Shown piece after piece: positions 18,756 through 30,206 of a DNA stretch of 43,951 nt (within the stretch, counting starts at the first letter, position 1; every line of letters starts with the position of its first letter). The notes beneath the pieces were generated by a model. The model worked only from the letters and a program-made list of their open reading frames with translations. It was not told the origin of the DNA and made no database searches. The DNA is from a bacterium BMS3Abin03. Its GTDB lineage: Bacteria; Bacteroidota; Ignavibacteria; Ignavibacteriales; Ignavibacteriaceae. The translations under genes and the position numbers were made by a program. Where the stretch lies: contig JAJDNK010000098.1 in the NCBI GenBank assembly GCA_022340715.1, forward strand, positions 1-43,951, in the 5' to 3' direction.

Positions 18756-19223
18756 CTACCATTTAAAATGCGCAAACGCTTTATTTGCTTCAGCCATCTT
18801 ATGAGTATCTTCTTTCTTTTTTATTGCTGATCCCTCATTATTTGAAGCAGCAATTAATTCCATTGCAATTTTCTGTGAGGCAGATTTTTCAGAACGCTGC
18901 TTTGCATATGTTTTGATCCATCTCATCGCCAGTGCCGTTCTTCTTTCAGGTCTTACTTCGGTTGGAACCTGATAAGTAGCACCGCCAACTCTTCTGCTAC
19001 GAACTTCAATAAGTGGTTGTGTATTAGTAATAGCCAGCTTAAAAATATCCACACCTGATTTCTTTGTTCTTTTTTCAATAATATCAAAAGCGCTGTAGAT
19101 AACCTTACGGGCAGTGGATTTTTTCCCTTTGATCATTATGGAATTAATAAACTTTGCCACCATAACGTCATCATACTTGGGATCGGGTTTAATAAATTTT
19201 TTTTCTGCTCTTCTCTTTCTCAT
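18756..19223 (-). CDS. rpsG: 30S ribosomal protein S7
   Basis: Primary 16S-binding protein of the 30S head, and the str-operon repressor in E. coli. MRKRRAEKKFIKPDPKYDD at the N-terminus, FINSIMIKGKKSTARKVIY, and the signature VRSRRVGGATYQVPTEVRPE are present, with the C-terminal ANKAFAHFKW. The length of 155 is typical. ATG start, three bases after the rpsL stop. Confidence 0.98.
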   Translation of the reverse strand: MRKRRAEKKFIKPDPKYDDVMVAKFINSIMIKGKKSTARKVIYSAFDIIEKRTKKSGVDIFKLAITNTQPLIEVRSRRVGGATYQVPTEVRPERRTALAMRWIKTYAKQRSEKSASQKIAMELIAASNNEGSAIKKKEDTHKMAEANKAFAHFKW

Positions 19224-19226
19224 ATT

Positions 19227-19604
19227 TTATTTCGCTTTTGGTTTTTTAGCACCGTATTTTGATCTGCCTTTTTTTCTCTCCTCAACACCACTTGTATCAA
19301 GTGTTCCTCTTATTATATGATACCTTACACCCGGCAGATCTTTAACTCTTCCACCGCGGATTAAAACGATAGAATGTTCCTGAAGGTTATGCCCTTCTCC
19401 CGGTATATAAGCGGTAACTTCCATATTATTTGTTAATCGTACTCTGGCAACTTTTCTTAGAGCCGAGTTCGGCTTTTTAGGTGTTGTAGTATAAACTCTT
19501 GTACAAACACCTCTTTTTTGAGGACAAGCTTCCAGAGCCGGAGCTTTGTTCTTCGCTAAAATATTAACTCTGCCTTTTCGCACTAACTGGTTGATCGTAG
19601 GCAC
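19227..19604 (-). CDS. rpsL: 30S ribosomal protein S12
   Basis: Decoding-centre protein. Key residues are wild type for streptomycin sensitivity: K43 in [11 protein letters not shown] (41-51) and K88 in [13 protein letters not shown] (84-96); D89, the beta-methylthiolation site in many bacteria, is present. The length of 125 is normal. The start is GTG (19602-19604) with AGGAG 6 bases upstream. First gene of the str group, with its own strong promoter just upstream. Confidence 0.98.
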   Translation of the reverse strand: MPTINQLVRKGRVNILAKNKAPALEACPQKRGVCTRVYTTTPKKPNSALRKVARVRLTNNMEVTAYIPGEGHNLQEHSIVLIRGGRVKDLPGVRYHIIRGTLDTSGVEERKKGRSKYGAKKPKAK

Positions 19605-19652
19605 AAATAACTCCTAAAAAATAATGGCATTTCAAAAAAAATTCAGACAACT

Positions 19653-19681
19653 AATATACTCTTTGGATTAAATTAAGTCAA
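19653..19681 (-). promoter_or_regulatory. Predicted housekeeping promoter of the str/S10 super-operon
   Basis: On the minus strand, -35 TTGACT (19676-19681) and -10 TATATT (19653-19658) are separated by exactly 17 bases. This is the best promoter match in the window. It lies between the rpoC terminator and the rpsL start, giving a leader of about 40 bases. Confidence 0.75.
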
Positions 19682-19716
19682 GAAATCAAAACTTATATGA
19701 TTGTTCTCAGTAGCAT

Positions 19717-19755
19717 AAAAAATCCGGTCCCTCGTATACCAGAACCGGATTTTAA
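19717..19755 (-). terminator. Rho-independent terminator after rpoC
   Basis: Perfect 10-bp inverted repeat, 19719-19728 with 19744-19753, with a loop of 15 bases. On the minus strand the 3' arm runs into a TTTTTT tract. It separates the beta operon from the str promoter. Confidence 0.85.
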
Positions 19756-19777
19756 CCATACTTTTTCAAATATACAC

Positions 19778-22700
19778 TTAACTTGCCTGAACTTCCTGCT
19801 CCTGCTGGGATTGTTCTTCCTCAACAACCTCCTCATTAGTGAGCATAATATGTCGGTATTTCTTCAATCCTGTTCCAGCAGGAATCAGATGTCCCATAAC
19901 AACATTTTCTTTCAGTCCGTTTAAATTGTCAATTTTTGCTGAAGTTGCAGCATTTGCCAACACTTTAGTTGTTTCCTGGAATGAAGCTGCGGATATAAAG
20001 CTTTCGGTTGAAAGAGCAGCCTGTGTAATTCCAAGCAGTAAATGTTCGAATGTGGCAGCTTCAGCATCACGACCTGACATTTGTTTTTTGTCTTTTTTCT
20101 TCAGGTCAGCATTAACCTCACGGAATTTAGTCTTAGATATCAATTGCCCGCTTTTATATCTTGAATCACCTTTATCGTCAATGAAAGTCATGTTCATAAC
20201 TCTCTGGTTTTCATCCAGGAATTCATTCCTATCGATAACATCTTCTTCCAGAAATTTTGTATCTCCTGGAGATACAATTTTAATCTTTTGAAGCATTTGT
20301 TTTACAATTACTTCAATATGTTTGTCGTTAATCTTTACACCCTGTAAACGGTATACATCCTGAATTTCGTTTACAAGATATTCCTGTACAGCACTTGTTC
20401 CTTTTATCTTAAGGATATCGTGTGGGTCGATCGGACCGTCAGTGATTTTTTCGCCAGCTGGTATTTCATCACCATCCTGAACCAGGATATGTTTACCTAA
20501 CTGTACACTGTATTTTTTCTCATCGGATTTATCATGTGCTTCAACAAAGATTTCTCTTGAACCTTTTTTCTTATCACCTAACTTCACGATTCCTTCAATC
20601 TCTGAAACTACTGCCGGATCATGGGGACTACGGGCCTCGAAAAGTTCGGTTACTCTCGGCAAACCACCCGTGATATCACGACTCTTGGAAGTTTGTTTAG
20701 ATATTTTTGCCAGGATTGTTCCTGCCGGAACAAGTTCCCCTGCTTCAACAGACAAATAAGAACGTGTTGGTAAGTTGAACGATTTTACTTCTCCGTTTTC
20801 TGCTTCAATTGCAATACTTGGAGTTAGAGTTTTATCCTTGGATTCAAGCACAACTTTCTGAACGTGACCGGTTTGTTCATCGGTTACCTGTTGCAGTGTA
20901 CTTCCATCTACCAGATCGACAAATCTAACTTTACCTTCTATATCTGTAATAATTAAAGCATTATAAGGATCGTGATTATACAATGGCATACCTTTTTTAA
21001 CCTCAGTACCATCATCCACTACAAGCTCTGCTCCATAAGGCACGTCGTATTTTTTAATCTGCCGGTCATTGGAATCATTAATACCAATAGAACCGCGTCT
21101 ACCGGTTACAACTTTAACTTTCATATCTGGTCCACCGAAAGGATCCGGCTCAATTTTTTCAACAAAATTAACTCTGTCAAACTGAACTTTACCATCAATA
21201 TTCGTTTCAACCTGCGACTGGCTAGCGATACGGGACGATGTACCACCAAGGTGGAATGTTCTAAGTGTTAACTGTGTTCCCGGTTCACCTATAGATTGTG
21301 CTGCGATAATTCCAACAGCTTCACCTATTTCAACCAATTTACCATTTGTAAGATTTCTCCCATAACATTTTGCGCAGACACCGCGTCTTGCTTCACAGGT
21401 AAGAACCGTTCTGATATAAACAGAATCGATATTTGCATCCTCTATTGCTTCAGCGACTTCTTCAGTAATCATTCCGCCGGCCTCAACAATAAGTTCCTCA
21501 GTAACAGGATGATAAATATCTTCCTGTGCAGTTCTTCCGGTTATTCTTTCACCAAGTGGCTCTCTTTCCTGTTCAACATCTTTTAAAGCTTTTATTTCTA
21601 TACCGAGAATAGTACCACAATCATCTTCCGTAACAATCATATCCTGAGCTACATCAACCAATCTCCTGGTTAAATATCCGGCATCAGCAGTCTTAAGAGC
21701 TGTATCGGCAAGACCTTTACGAGCACCATGTGTAGAAATGAAGTATTCGAGTACTGTCAATCCTTCTTTAAAGTTTGCTACAATTGGATTCTCAATAATT
21801 TCACCAGCTTGTCCTGAAAGAGTTTTCTGTGGTTTCATCATTAAGCCTCTCATACCGGCTAACTGCCTTACCTGTTCTTGTGAACCTCTTGCACCAGAAT
21901 CAACCATCATATGCAGTGAGTTAAAGCCACCCTGTGCAACCCGGATTTTCTCCATAAGAGCACGGGCAACATCATTAGTCGTGTGTGTCCAAACGTCGAT
22001 AATCTTATTGTATCTTTCGGCATCTGTAATAACACCCTGCTCGTGTTCATTAAGAATACCGTTAACTTTTTTATTAGCTTTTGTTATATATTGTTCTTTC
22101 TCTTCGGGGATAATCATATCAGAATAGCTAACTGATAAACCACCCTCGGTTGCATATTTAAATCCAATATCTTTTAAATCATCTAAGAATTTCGCAGTTA
22201 CTTTGTTTCCTAATTGTATAAACATTTTTCCAATGAATCCACCAAAGGTCTTCTTGATCAGAAGCTGGTTAAAGAATCCCATTTCTTCAGGAACAATTTG
22301 ATTGAAGATTACTCTACCGGTTGTTGTCTGAATAAGATTTTTACCTATTTTTACCTTTATCTTCGAATGTAATCCAACAACTCCATGTTCGTAAGCGGAA
22401 ATAGTTTCGTTCATAGAACTGAATATCATTCCTTCACCCTTACCACCTTCTTTAAACTTAGTCAGATAATAACACCCAAGAACAATATCTTGTGTAGGGA
22501 CAACAATCGGACTACCGTTTTGAGGAGATAGAATATTATGGCTGCTAAGCATAAGTAGTGCAGCTTCCAATTGAGCTTCATAAGATAATGGAACGTGTAC
22601 AGCCATCTGGTCACCGTCAAAGTCAGCATTAAAAGCTGTACAAACCATCGGATGAAGCTGTATTGCTCTTCCATCAATCAATATAGGTTGAAACGCTTGG

Positions 22701-24034
22701 ATACCTAATCTATGCAATGTTGGGGCACGGTTGAGAAGAACCGGATGACCTTCAATTATTTTTGAAAGTATATCCCAGATTATCGGATCTTTTCTATCAA
22801 CAACTTTTCTTGCGCTTTTAACAGTTTTGTTATGTCCACGCTCGATCAGTTTTTTAATAATAAAAGGTTTGAATAATTCAACAGCCATATCTTTTGGAAG
22901 ACCGCATTGGTGTAGCTTTAATTCAGGTCCTACAACAATAACCGAACGTCCGGAATAATCAACTCTTTTACCAAGAAGATTTTGACGGAAACGACCTTGT
23001 TTTCCTTTAAGCATATCACTCAAAGATTTTAATGGTCTGTTGTTATCGCTTCTTACAGCAGAACCACGTCTTGAATTATCGAACAATGCATCAACAGCTT
23101 CCTGAAGCATTCTTTTTTCGTTTCTTAAAATCACTTCGGGGGCTTTAATATCAATTAGTCTTCTTAAACGATTATTTCTTATTATAACTCTTCTATAAAG
23201 ATCATTTAGATCGCTTGTTGCAAATCTTCCACCTTCAAGAGGGACAAGTGGTCTAAGTTCCGGAGGAATAACCGGAATATAGCTCATTACCATCCATTCT
23301 GGTCTATTTGGAACTTTGCTTTCTTCTTCTTTAAAAGCTTCAATAACTCTCAATCTTTTAAGCAGATCAGCTTTCTTTTGCTGAGAAGTTTCAACCTTAA
23401 CCTGATCTCGAAGTTCTTTAGATAGTTCTTCAATGTTTATGCTTTTCAGCATTGTTTTAACAGCATCGCCACCTATTTTTGCTACAAATTTTTTCGGATC
23501 ATCATCGGCAAGTTTTTCATTTCCATCCGGTAATGATGCAAGAACTTCAAAATACTGATCTTCTGAAATAAGATCGTTTGCATTTAATCCAGTTGGGCCA
23601 GGATTGATAACAATATAAGATTCGTAATAAATAACTTTCTCAAGTTCTTTAAGGCTTAACCCGATTATATTGCCAATCTTGGAAGGTTGTGCTCTGAAAA
23701 ACCAGATATGAACAACGGGAACCGCTAATCCAATGTGTCCCATTCTTTCACGACGAACACTTTTCTGAGTAACTTCAACACCGCATCTATCGCAAATAAT
23801 ACCTTTGTATCTTATTCTTTTATACTTTCCGCAAAAACATTCCCAATCTCGCGTCGGTCCAAATATCTTTTCACAGAACAAACCATCTTTTTCCGGTCTG
23901 AATGAACGGTAATTAATTGTTTCCGGTTTAGTAACTTCACCATGAGATCTGGATAATATGTCATCAGGACTAGCAAGACTTATCGTAATGCTATTGATAT
24001 CTTTCATTGCATTTTCTTGAATTCTAAAAGCCAT
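19778..24034 (-). CDS. rpoC: DNA-directed RNA polymerase subunit beta-prime
   Basis: Catalytic subunit. The N-terminal zinc ribbon uses C66, C68, C81 and C84; the catalytic Mg-binding NADFDGD is at 469-475; the second zinc site is in the [15 protein letters not shown] region. Bridge-helix/trigger-loop sequence [15 protein letters not shown] is intact. The length of 1418 is close to E. coli (1407). The C-terminus ends in a short acidic/Gln tail ([14 protein letters not shown]). ATG start, 43 bases after rpoB. The transcript ends in a clear terminator. Confidence 0.98.
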   Translation of the reverse strand: MAFRIQENAMKDINSITISLASPDDILSRSHGEVTKPETINYRSFRPEKDGLFCEKIFGPTRDWECFCGKYKRIRYKGIICDRCGVEVTQKSVRRERMGHIGLAVPVVHIWFFRAQPSKIGNIIGLSLKELEKVIYYESYIVINPGPTGLNANDLISEDQYFEVLASLPDGNEKLADDDPKKFVAKIGGDAVKTMLKSINIEELSKELRDQVKVETSQQKKADLLKRLRVIEAFKEEESKVPNRPEWMVMSYIPVIPPELRPLVPLEGGRFATSDLNDLYRRVIIRNNRLRRLIDIKAPEVILRNEKRMLQEAVDALFDNSRRGSAVRSDNNRPLKSLSDMLKGKQGRFRQNLLGKRVDYSGRSVIVVGPELKLHQCGLPKDMAVELFKPFIIKKLIERGHNKTVKSARKVVDRKDPIIWDILSKIIEGHPVLLNRAPTLHRLGIQAFQPILIDGRAIQLHPMVCTAFNADFDGDQMAVHVPLSYEAQLEAALLMLSSHNILSPQNGSPIVVPTQDIVLGCYYLTKFKEGGKGEGMIFSSMNETISAYEHGVVGLHSKIKVKIGKNLIQTTTGRVIFNQIVPEEMGFFNQLLIKKTFGGFIGKMFIQLGNKVTAKFLDDLKDIGFKYATEGGLSVSYSDMIIPEEKEQYITKANKKVNGILNEHEQGVITDAERYNKIIDVWTHTTNDVARALMEKIRVAQGGFNSLHMMVDSGARGSQEQVRQLAGMRGLMMKPQKTLSGQAGEIIENPIVANFKEGLTVLEYFISTHGARKGLADTALKTADAGYLTRRLVDVAQDMIVTEDDCGTILGIEIKALKDVEQEREPLGERITGRTAQEDIYHPVTEELIVEAGGMITEEVAEAIEDANIDSVYIRTVLTCEARRGVCAKCYGRNLTNGKLVEIGEAVGIIAAQSIGEPGTQLTLRTFHLGGTSSRIASQSQVETNIDGKVQFDRVNFVEKIEPDPFGGPDMKVKVVTGRRGSIGINDSNDRQIKKYDVPYGAELVVDDGTEVKKGMPLYNHDPYNALIITDIEGKVRFVDLVDGSTLQQVTDEQTGHVQKVVLESKDKTLTPSIAIEAENGEVKSFNLPTRSYLSVEAGELVPAGTILAKISKQTSKSRDITGGLPRVTELFEARSPHDPAVVSEIEGIVKLGDKKKGSREIFVEAHDKSDEKKYSVQLGKHILVQDGDEIPAGEKITDGPIDPHDILKIKGTSAVQEYLVNEIQDVYRLQGVKINDKHIEVIVKQMLQKIKIVSPGDTKFLEEDVIDRNEFLDENQRVMNMTFIDDKGDSRYKSGQLISKTKFREVNADLKKKDKKQMSGRDAEAATFEHLLLGITQAALSTESFISAASFQETTKVLANAATSAKIDNLNGLKENVVMGHLIPAGTGLKKYRHIMLTNEEVVEEEQSQQEQEVQAS

Positions 24035-24076
24035 TTTTATACTCCTAATTTCTAAGTGAAAAAATATTCATTAGTG

Positions 24077-27000
24077 TTAATTAATTGTTATGTCGAGTCC
24101 CAATCCTTGGAGCTCTTTAATTAACACGTTGAATGATTCAGGAATATTCGGTTCCTGTAAGTTTTCACCTTTTACAATTGCTTCATATGCTTTTGCTCTG
24201 CCAGCCACATCATCACTTTTGATTGTTAATATTTCCTGAAGAATATGCGATGCACCGTATCCTTCAAGTGCCCATACTTCCATCTCTCCAAATCGCTGAC
24301 CGCCAAACTGAGCTTTACCACCCAACGGCTGCTGGGTAATAAGAGAGTATGGGCCAATCGAACGTGCGTGTATTTTATCATCAACGAGATGGCTTAGCTT
24401 GAGCATATAGATATAACCGCAGGTTACTTTCTGATGGAAATTTTCTCCGGTTCTTCCGTTAATAAGATCGGTTTTACTTCCTTTTTCCAGTTCTGCTTTC
24501 TCGAGCCATTCATCTACATTCTCTACTTTTGCACCATCAAAAATTGGTGTGGCAAATTTAACTCCCAGTTGATGGCCAACCCATCCTAATGCGGTTTCAT
24601 ATAACTGACCCAGGTTCATACGTGAAGGTACACCAAGAGGATTCAGAATAATATCTACAGGTGTTCCATCCGGTAAGAACGGCATATCTTCTTCAGGAAC
24701 TATTTTTGCGACAACACCTTTATTACCGTGTCTTCCTGCCATTTTATCACCAACGGAAAGCTTTCTTTTCTTAGCAACATATACTTTTGCTAATTGAACA
24801 ATTCCCGGAGGTAATTCATCGCCGCTCGCAATTTTTATTTTTTCTCTTTTATAATCCTCAGAGATTTCAGCAAGAACCTCAAAGTAATTTTGATAAAGCA
24901 TCATTACATGATTATTATCTTTTTTTGTATCAAACCAATCGAGTGTGTAATCAAGTTTGGTCACATCTTCCAAAGATGAAAATGTTGAATCCTTAATTTT
25001 AGTTCCACTTCTGATTACTATACTTCCATCGAGATCCCTGATACCGGTTGTTGTTAAACCATCACACAACTTCGTAAGTTTTTCTACAAGCTTTGTATAA
25101 TGTTGAACCAACTGCTGGTTGTGTTCATGTTCAAGTTTTTCCATCGCAAGCTTTTCAAGTTTTTTGGATTCGGGATCTTTTCTCTTGCGACTGAATAATC
25201 TGGTTTTAATTACTGCACCTTTTAATCCGGGAGGTGCTTTCAGTGATGCATCTTTCACGTCACCAGCTTTATCACCAAATATTGCACGGAGAAGTTTCTC
25301 TTCAGGAGTAGGATCGGTTTCGCCCTTGGGTGTAATTTTTCCAATAAGGATGTCGCCTTCCTTAACTTCAGCTCCTTCTCTTATTATACCGTTTTCATCC
25401 AAATTCCTTACTGCTTCTTCGCTTACATTTGGAATTTCACGGGTTAATTCTTCTTCACCACGTTTGGTTTCCCTTACCTGTAATTCAAATTCTTCAATGT
25501 GAAGAGAAGTATAAACATCATCGCGAACGATTTTTTCACTTACTATAATAGCATCTTCAAAGTTGTAACCACGCCATGGCATAAATGCAACAAGTACGTT
25601 TCTGCCTAATGCAAGCTCTCCACCATCGGTGGCACTTCCATCAGCAAGTACATCACCTTTAGTAACTTTTTGGCCTTCTTTAACTAAAGGTCTTTGAGTT
25701 ATGCAGGTTTCCTGGTTTGTACCATGAAATTTTATCAAGTTGTATGTAACTCGCCGAACATCATTAAATGAAGTTAATGCTTCAACACTGTTGGGATTGA
25801 TATCATACTTAACAGTGATTGAATTAGAATCTACATATTCAACTGTTCCATCGTCTTCCGCAAGAATCAATGCTCCTGAATCATGAGCAACTCTTTCTTC
25901 CATACCTGTACCAACAATCGGAGCTTCCGGTTTTAAAAGAGGTACAGCCTGGCGCTGCATATTAGAGCCCATTAGCGCTCTGTTAGCGTCATCATGTTCA
26001 AGAAAAGGAATGAGTGCAGCAGCAGCACTTACAATCTGACCTGGTGCTACATCCATATATTGAATCTGCTCAGGTGGAACAATAGGAAACTCACCTTTTA
26101 ATCTTGATTTGACCCTTTCATTCACAAATTTTGCTTGTTCGGTTAACGGTGCATTCGCCTGGGCAATCGTATAAACGTCTTCCTGCTCGGCAGTTAAATA
26201 CTCTACGTCTTTGGTAACTTTTCCTTTAACAACCTTACGATATGGTGTTTCAAGAAATCCATACCTGTTAACTCTTGAATAAATTGTTAAGGATGAAATA
26301 AGGCCAATGTTTGGACCTTCCGGAGTTTCAATAGGACAAAGACGACCATAATGAGTATAATGCACGTCTCTTACTTCAAAACCTGCTCTTTCACGAGTTA
26401 ATCCGCCGGGACCTAAAGCTGACATTCTGCGTTTATGTGTCATCTCAGCAAGAGGATTAGTCTGATCCATAAACTGAGAAAGCTGATTAGTACCGAAGAA
26501 TGCATTTATAACACTTGTAATTGTTCTGGCATTTACAAGATCCTGCGGTGTGAACTGCTCGGTATCACGCATGTTCATTCTTTCTTTTATGGTTCTTGCC
26601 ATACGTGCCATACCTATATTGAACTGCTGGCTTAGCTGCTCACCAACTGTTCTAACTCTTCGGTTTCCCAAATGATCGATATCATCAACAGGTTCACTGC
26701 CTTCTTTTAACTTAATAATGAACCGCATGATTGCAATAATATCTTCCTGAGTTAAAACAGTAATGTTTGGATCGACACTTAGTTCAAGCTTATCATTCAT
26801 CCTGTGACGACCAACATCACCAAGATCGTATCTTTTATCATTGAAAAATAATTTATCTATCAAAGCTTCTGCAGTTTCGATATCAGGAGCTTCACCCGAA
26901 CGAAGTTGCCTGTAAATTGCAAAGAGTGCTTCTTCTCTTGAATGAGCGGTATCTTTTCTTAATGTATTAAGGATCAAATCCTGTTCGGCTGAAACCTCAG

Positions 27001-27841
27001 GATTTATTAATTTTATTTTATCAACCTCTGCCTCATCTAATCTTTCCAGATCTTCTTCTGAAAGTATACTATCTCTCGATAAAAAGATTTCACCTGTTGA
27101 TAAATCAAATACATCGCTTGCTACAACTCTACCAATATAATTTTCAAGCTTAGCTTTATTAACATCTATATCTTCAACAAGATTAAACAGGTTAAGTATT
27201 TTATCATCCGAATCAAACCCTAAAGCACGTAATAAAGTTGTTGCCGGAAATTTCTTTCTACGATCTATATAAACATAAAGCACATAATTAATATCTGTAG
27301 CAAACTCAACCCAGGAACCTCTTAGTGGAATAATTCTTGCTGAATAGAGAGGTGTACCATTTGGATGAACAGTTTGAGAGAACGCAACACCTGGAGAACG
27401 ATGTAACTGTGAAACCACAACACGTTCTGCTCCGTTTATTACAAATGTTCCTTTACTCGTCATATAAGGAACATTACCAAGATAAACTTCCTGTTCAACT
27501 GTATTCACATATTCTTCAGTATCGGGATCTTTGGTCGATAAACGAAGTTTTCCTTTAAGAGGTGCAGAAAAGGTTAGGCCTCTTTCCATACATTCTTCAA
27601 CTGTAAATCTCGGTTTCTCGAGAGCGTATTCAATAAAATCAAGTCTGTAATTCTCTTTATTATCAAGAATAGGAAAATTAGAAGTAAACACAGCTTGTAA
27701 ACCTTTATTTTCCCGTTTGTCAGGCGGAGATTTTAGCTGAATAAAATTTTCAAAAGTTTCTGTTTGAATAGCCAATAAATCCGGTACATCTAATACTGGA
27801 GTTATACTACCAAACGAAATTCTTTTTTTGTCATTATTCAA
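24077..27841 (-). CDS. rpoB: DNA-directed RNA polymerase subunit beta
   Basis: Catalytic RNA polymerase subunit, 1254 residues. The rifampicin-binding region lies at about 450-480 and is wild type at D459, H469 and S474 (E. coli D516, H526, S531). The GDKMAGRHGNKGVV motif and the C-terminal GGQRFGEMEVWALEGYGASH are present. The start codon is TTG (27839-27841) with an AGGAGG Shine-Dalgarno site 7 bases upstream; the adjacent ATG is out of frame. It follows rplL after a 140-base gap with a strong hairpin. Confidence 0.98.
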   Translation of the reverse strand: MNNDKKRISFGSITPVLDVPDLLAIQTETFENFIQLKSPPDKRENKGLQAVFTSNFPILDNKENYRLDFIEYALEKPRFTVEECMERGLTFSAPLKGKLRLSTKDPDTEEYVNTVEQEVYLGNVPYMTSKGTFVINGAERVVVSQLHRSPGVAFSQTVHPNGTPLYSARIIPLRGSWVEFATDINYVLYVYIDRRKKFPATTLLRALGFDSDDKILNLFNLVEDIDVNKAKLENYIGRVVASDVFDLSTGEIFLSRDSILSEEDLERLDEAEVDKIKLINPEVSAEQDLILNTLRKDTAHSREEALFAIYRQLRSGEAPDIETAEALIDKLFFNDKRYDLGDVGRHRMNDKLELSVDPNITVLTQEDIIAIMRFIIKLKEGSEPVDDIDHLGNRRVRTVGEQLSQQFNIGMARMARTIKERMNMRDTEQFTPQDLVNARTITSVINAFFGTNQLSQFMDQTNPLAEMTHKRRMSALGPGGLTRERAGFEVRDVHYTHYGRLCPIETPEGPNIGLISSLTIYSRVNRYGFLETPYRKVVKGKVTKDVEYLTAEQEDVYTIAQANAPLTEQAKFVNERVKSRLKGEFPIVPPEQIQYMDVAPGQIVSAAAALIPFLEHDDANRALMGSNMQRQAVPLLKPEAPIVGTGMEERVAHDSGALILAEDDGTVEYVDSNSITVKYDINPNSVEALTSFNDVRRVTYNLIKFHGTNQETCITQRPLVKEGQKVTKGDVLADGSATDGGELALGRNVLVAFMPWRGYNFEDAIIVSEKIVRDDVYTSLHIEEFELQVRETKRGEEELTREIPNVSEEAVRNLDENGIIREGAEVKEGDILIGKITPKGETDPTPEEKLLRAIFGDKAGDVKDASLKAPPGLKGAVIKTRLFSRKRKDPESKKLEKLAMEKLEHEHNQQLVQHYTKLVEKLTKLCDGLTTTGIRDLDGSIVIRSGTKIKDSTFSSLEDVTKLDYTLDWFDTKKDNNHVMMLYQNYFEVLAEISEDYKREKIKIASGDELPPGIVQLAKVYVAKKRKLSVGDKMAGRHGNKGVVAKIVPEEDMPFLPDGTPVDIILNPLGVPSRMNLGQLYETALGWVGHQLGVKFATPIFDGAKVENVDEWLEKAELEKGSKTDLINGRTGENFHQKVTCGYIYMLKLSHLVDDKIHARSIGPYSLITQQPLGGKAQFGGQRFGEMEVWALEGYGASHILQEILTIKSDDVAGRAKAYEAIVKGENLQEPNIPESFNVLIKELQGLGLDITIN

Positions 27842-27912
27842 TTTTGATCCTCCTAAAAAATTAATTTTTCAGTTTCACTCGTTAACATCAATTCATTATA
27901 ATATACGACAAT

Positions 27913-27942
27913 TGCAATAAGATGTTTTTTCATCTTATCGCA
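27913..27942 (-). promoter_or_regulatory. Hairpin in the rplL-rpoB intergenic region
   Basis: 12-bp stem (27913-27924 with 27931-27942, one G-U pair) with a six-base A loop on the transcript. No T-run follows, so it is not a classic terminator. In E. coli this gap holds an attenuator and an RNase III site that set the rpoBC to rplJL ratio; a similar role is inferred here only from position and structure. Confidence 0.6.
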
Positions 27943-27981
27943 TTCTGCATGAATAGTAAATCGAATAGAAATAGTATTGAA

Positions 27982-28365
27982 TTATTTTAATTCAACAGTA
28001 GCGCCGGCTTCCTCGAATTCTTTTTTAAGCTTTTCAGCCTCTTCTTTGGAAATACCTTCTTTAACCGGATTAGGTGCTTTGTCGACCAGATCTTTAGCCT
28101 CTTTAAGTCCAAGCCCGGTATGAGCTCTTACAACTTTGATAACATTAATTTTCTTATCACCGGCACCTGTAAGGATAACATCGAATTCGGTTTTTTCTTC
28201 TGCGGCAGCAGCTTCACCACCGCCAGCAGCTCCACCACCAGCAACAACTACAGGTGCAGCAGCGGTAACACCAAATTCTTCTTCAAGTGCTTTTTTTAAT
28301 TCGGATGCTTCAAGTAATGAAAGACCTTTTATTTTCTCAACAATTTCGGCTACTTTTTCTGCCAT
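27982..28365 (-). CDS. rplL: 50S ribosomal protein L7/L12
   Basis: Stalk protein that recruits translational GTPases. The N-terminal dimerisation domain (about 1-33) is followed by an Ala/Gly-rich hinge ([18 protein letters not shown], about 40-57) and the C-terminal factor-binding domain with [20 protein letters not shown] and [20 protein letters not shown]. The length of 127 is normal. ATG start. It is paired with rplJ upstream. Confidence 0.98.
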   Translation of the reverse strand: MAEKVAEIVEKIKGLSLLEASELKKALEEEFGVTAAAPVVVAGGGAAGGGEAAAAEEKTEFDVILTGAGDKKINVIKVVRAHTGLGLKEAKDLVDKAPNPVKEGISKEEAEKLKKEFEEAGATVELK

Positions 28366-28412
28366 TTTTATACTCCTGATAAATTTATATTATTTTCAAA
28401 TATCTAATTAAG

Positions 28413-28934
28413 CTACGCAGCTTTTTTCTTTGAAATCTCATCTACAATGCTCACTAAATCTCTGAAGACAGCATTGATGGTTCCAACTATACCGGAAACA
28501 GGTGCTTCCAAACTTCCAATAATACCAGCTATCAGATCATTTTTTGACGGTAATGCAGCTAATTCGTTCAATTTACTGCCGTCAAAAAATTCATCTTCGA
28601 TATAGCAAGCTTTAAGAGAGAGCTTTTTATTTTTATCAAAATATTTTTTGATAATTTTTGCCGGAGCAACAGGGTTCTCATCTGTAAAAGCGAATCCTGT
28701 CATCCCGATAAGATGATCTGCTAATTTATCATATTTACCATATTCGTCCAGTGCCCTTTTAAATAGAGTATTTTTATATACTTTATAAGTAACACCTTCT
28801 TTACGGAATTGATTACGAATATCATTTATATCCGCAACATTAACTCCGCTGTAATCGGTAAGAAAAATTGCAGTAGAATTTTGCATCATTTCCTTTACTT
28901 CGGAAATGATATCTGTTTTTTCGTTTCTGTTCAT
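28413..28934 (-). CDS. rplJ: 50S ribosomal protein L10
   Basis: Stalk base protein that anchors L7/L12 dimers through its C-terminal helix. The N-terminal domain contains FLTDYSGVNVADINDIRNQF and VYKNTLFKRAL, the L10 signature. The length of 173 is normal. ATG start. The L10-L12 complex is a known repressor of its own mRNA; the 78-base gap upstream is short and I did not recognise a specific leader structure. Confidence 0.97.
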   Translation of the reverse strand: MNRNEKTDIISEVKEMMQNSTAIFLTDYSGVNVADINDIRNQFRKEGVTYKVYKNTLFKRALDEYGKYDKLADHLIGMTGFAFTDENPVAPAKIIKKYFDKNKKLSLKACYIEDEFFDGSKLNELAALPSKNDLIAGIIGSLEAPVSGIVGTINAVFRDLVSIVDEISKKKAA

Positions 28935-29012
28935 TTTTCTCCTGATTCAGCAATTAAATGAATCGTGTCGGTTAGAAGCATTTTATTTTAGAGCGCGTAA
29001 ACTTTTAATTTT

Positions 29013-29708
29013 TTAACGTACGGGAATTTCATCCTTTGAAATTCTTAAACCGGGTCCCATCGAACTTGACAGGAACAAACTTTTCACATATTGTCCTTTT
29101 GCAGTGGACGGCTTTAATTTAATAATTGTATTAATAAATGCTTGGGCATTTTCTACAAGCTTATCTGTTTCAAAATTTAATTTGCCAATCGAGGTATTGA
29201 TAATACCTGTTTTATCAACACGAAATTCAATTTTGCCTGCTTTTACTTCTGTAACCGCTTTTGCAACATCATTAGTAACAGTTCCACTCTTTGGATTCGG
29301 CATTAAACCTTTGGGACCTAAAATTTTTCCAAGTTTGCCTAATTCACTCATTGAATCGGGTGTAGCTATAACAACATCAATATCAGCCCAGCCGCCTTTT
29401 ATTTTTTCAAGATATTCTTCAAAACCTGCATAATCGGCACCGGCTTCAAGTGCTTCTTGCGATCTCGGTTCCTTTGCAATCACTAAAACTTTTACTTCTT
29501 TTCCGGTTCCATTGGGTAATGAAACAGTACCGCGAACCATTTGATCTGCATGCCTAGGATCAACGCCAAGCCTCATTGCACAATCTAAAGATTCCACAAA
29601 TTTCACTTTTGAACTTTCCTGCAATGCTTTTACCGCTTCGGTCAAAGTATATTCGCGTGATACATCAACGTTTTTTTTAAGTTCTTTTATTCTTTTTGTA
29701 TTTCTCAT
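29013..29708 (-). CDS. rplA: 50S ribosomal protein L1
   Basis: Mobile L1-stalk protein involved in deacyl-tRNA release, and an autoregulator of rplKA in many bacteria. It contains FVESLDCAMRLGVDPRHADQ, VRGTVSLPNGTGKEVKVLV, and the signature GKLGKILGPKGLMPNPKSGT. The length of 231 is normal. ATG start. It follows rplK. Confidence 0.98.
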   Translation of the reverse strand: MRNTKRIKELKKNVDVSREYTLTEAVKALQESSKVKFVESLDCAMRLGVDPRHADQMVRGTVSLPNGTGKEVKVLVIAKEPRSQEALEAGADYAGFEEYLEKIKGGWADIDVVIATPDSMSELGKLGKILGPKGLMPNPKSGTVTNDVAKAVTEVKAGKIEFRVDKTGIINTSIGKLNFETDKLVENAQAFINTIIKLKPSTAKGQYVKSLFLSSSMGPGLRISKDEIPVR

Positions 29709-29756
29709 CTTTCAAACCAAAATATATAGTTTCAAAATTTATTTTGATAAATGAAA

Positions 29757-30182
29757 TTATTCTTCTACTGTTAGTCCCATGCTTCTTGCAGTGCCAGCAA
29801 CCATGCTCATAGCATTATCGACATCAAATGCATTCAGATCGGGCATTTTTATTTCGGCAATTTCTTTAACCTGGGCTTTGCTTACCTTTCCAACTTTTGT
29901 TCTGTTAGATTCAGGTGATCCTTTTTCAATTTTTGCTGCTTTTTTAAGAAGAACTGCAGCGGGTGGAGTTTTTGTAATAAATGTGAACGACTTATCAGTA
30001 AACACAGTTATGACAACAGGAATAATGATTCCATCTTTATCCTGAGTTCTTGAATTAAACTGTTTACAGAACTCCATTATATTAACACCCTTTTGACCAA
30101 GGGCAGGACCGACAGGTGGAGAAGGATTAGCTTTACCTGCGGGGATCTGTAATTTTATAAAACCATCAATCTTTTTTGCCAT
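29757..30182 (-). CDS. rplK: 50S ribosomal protein L11
   Basis: GTPase-associated-centre protein, required for stringent-response sensing by RelA and the thiostrepton target. The proline-rich N-terminal loop [20 protein letters not shown] is intact, as is the C-terminal 23S-binding [16 protein letters not shown] end. The length of 141 is exactly typical. ATG start, 24 bases after nusG. Confidence 0.98.
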   Translation of the reverse strand: MAKKIDGFIKLQIPAGKANPSPPVGPALGQKGVNIMEFCKQFNSRTQDKDGIIIPVVITVFTDKSFTFITKTPPAAVLLKKAAKIEKGSPESNRTKVGKVSKAQVKEIAEIKMPDLNAFDVDNAMSMVAGTARSMGLTVEE

Positions 30183-30206
30183 TTTTATACTACCTATTAA
30201 CTAATA

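Noticed and set aside
19839..20291. Plus-strand open frame of 150 codons antisense to rpoC
   Set aside because: Shadow of the conserved rpoC reading frame; no independent coding signal.
25119..25502. Plus-strand open frame of 127 codons antisense to rpoB
   Set aside because: Ser/Phe-rich mirror of the rpoB frame; no supporting signal.
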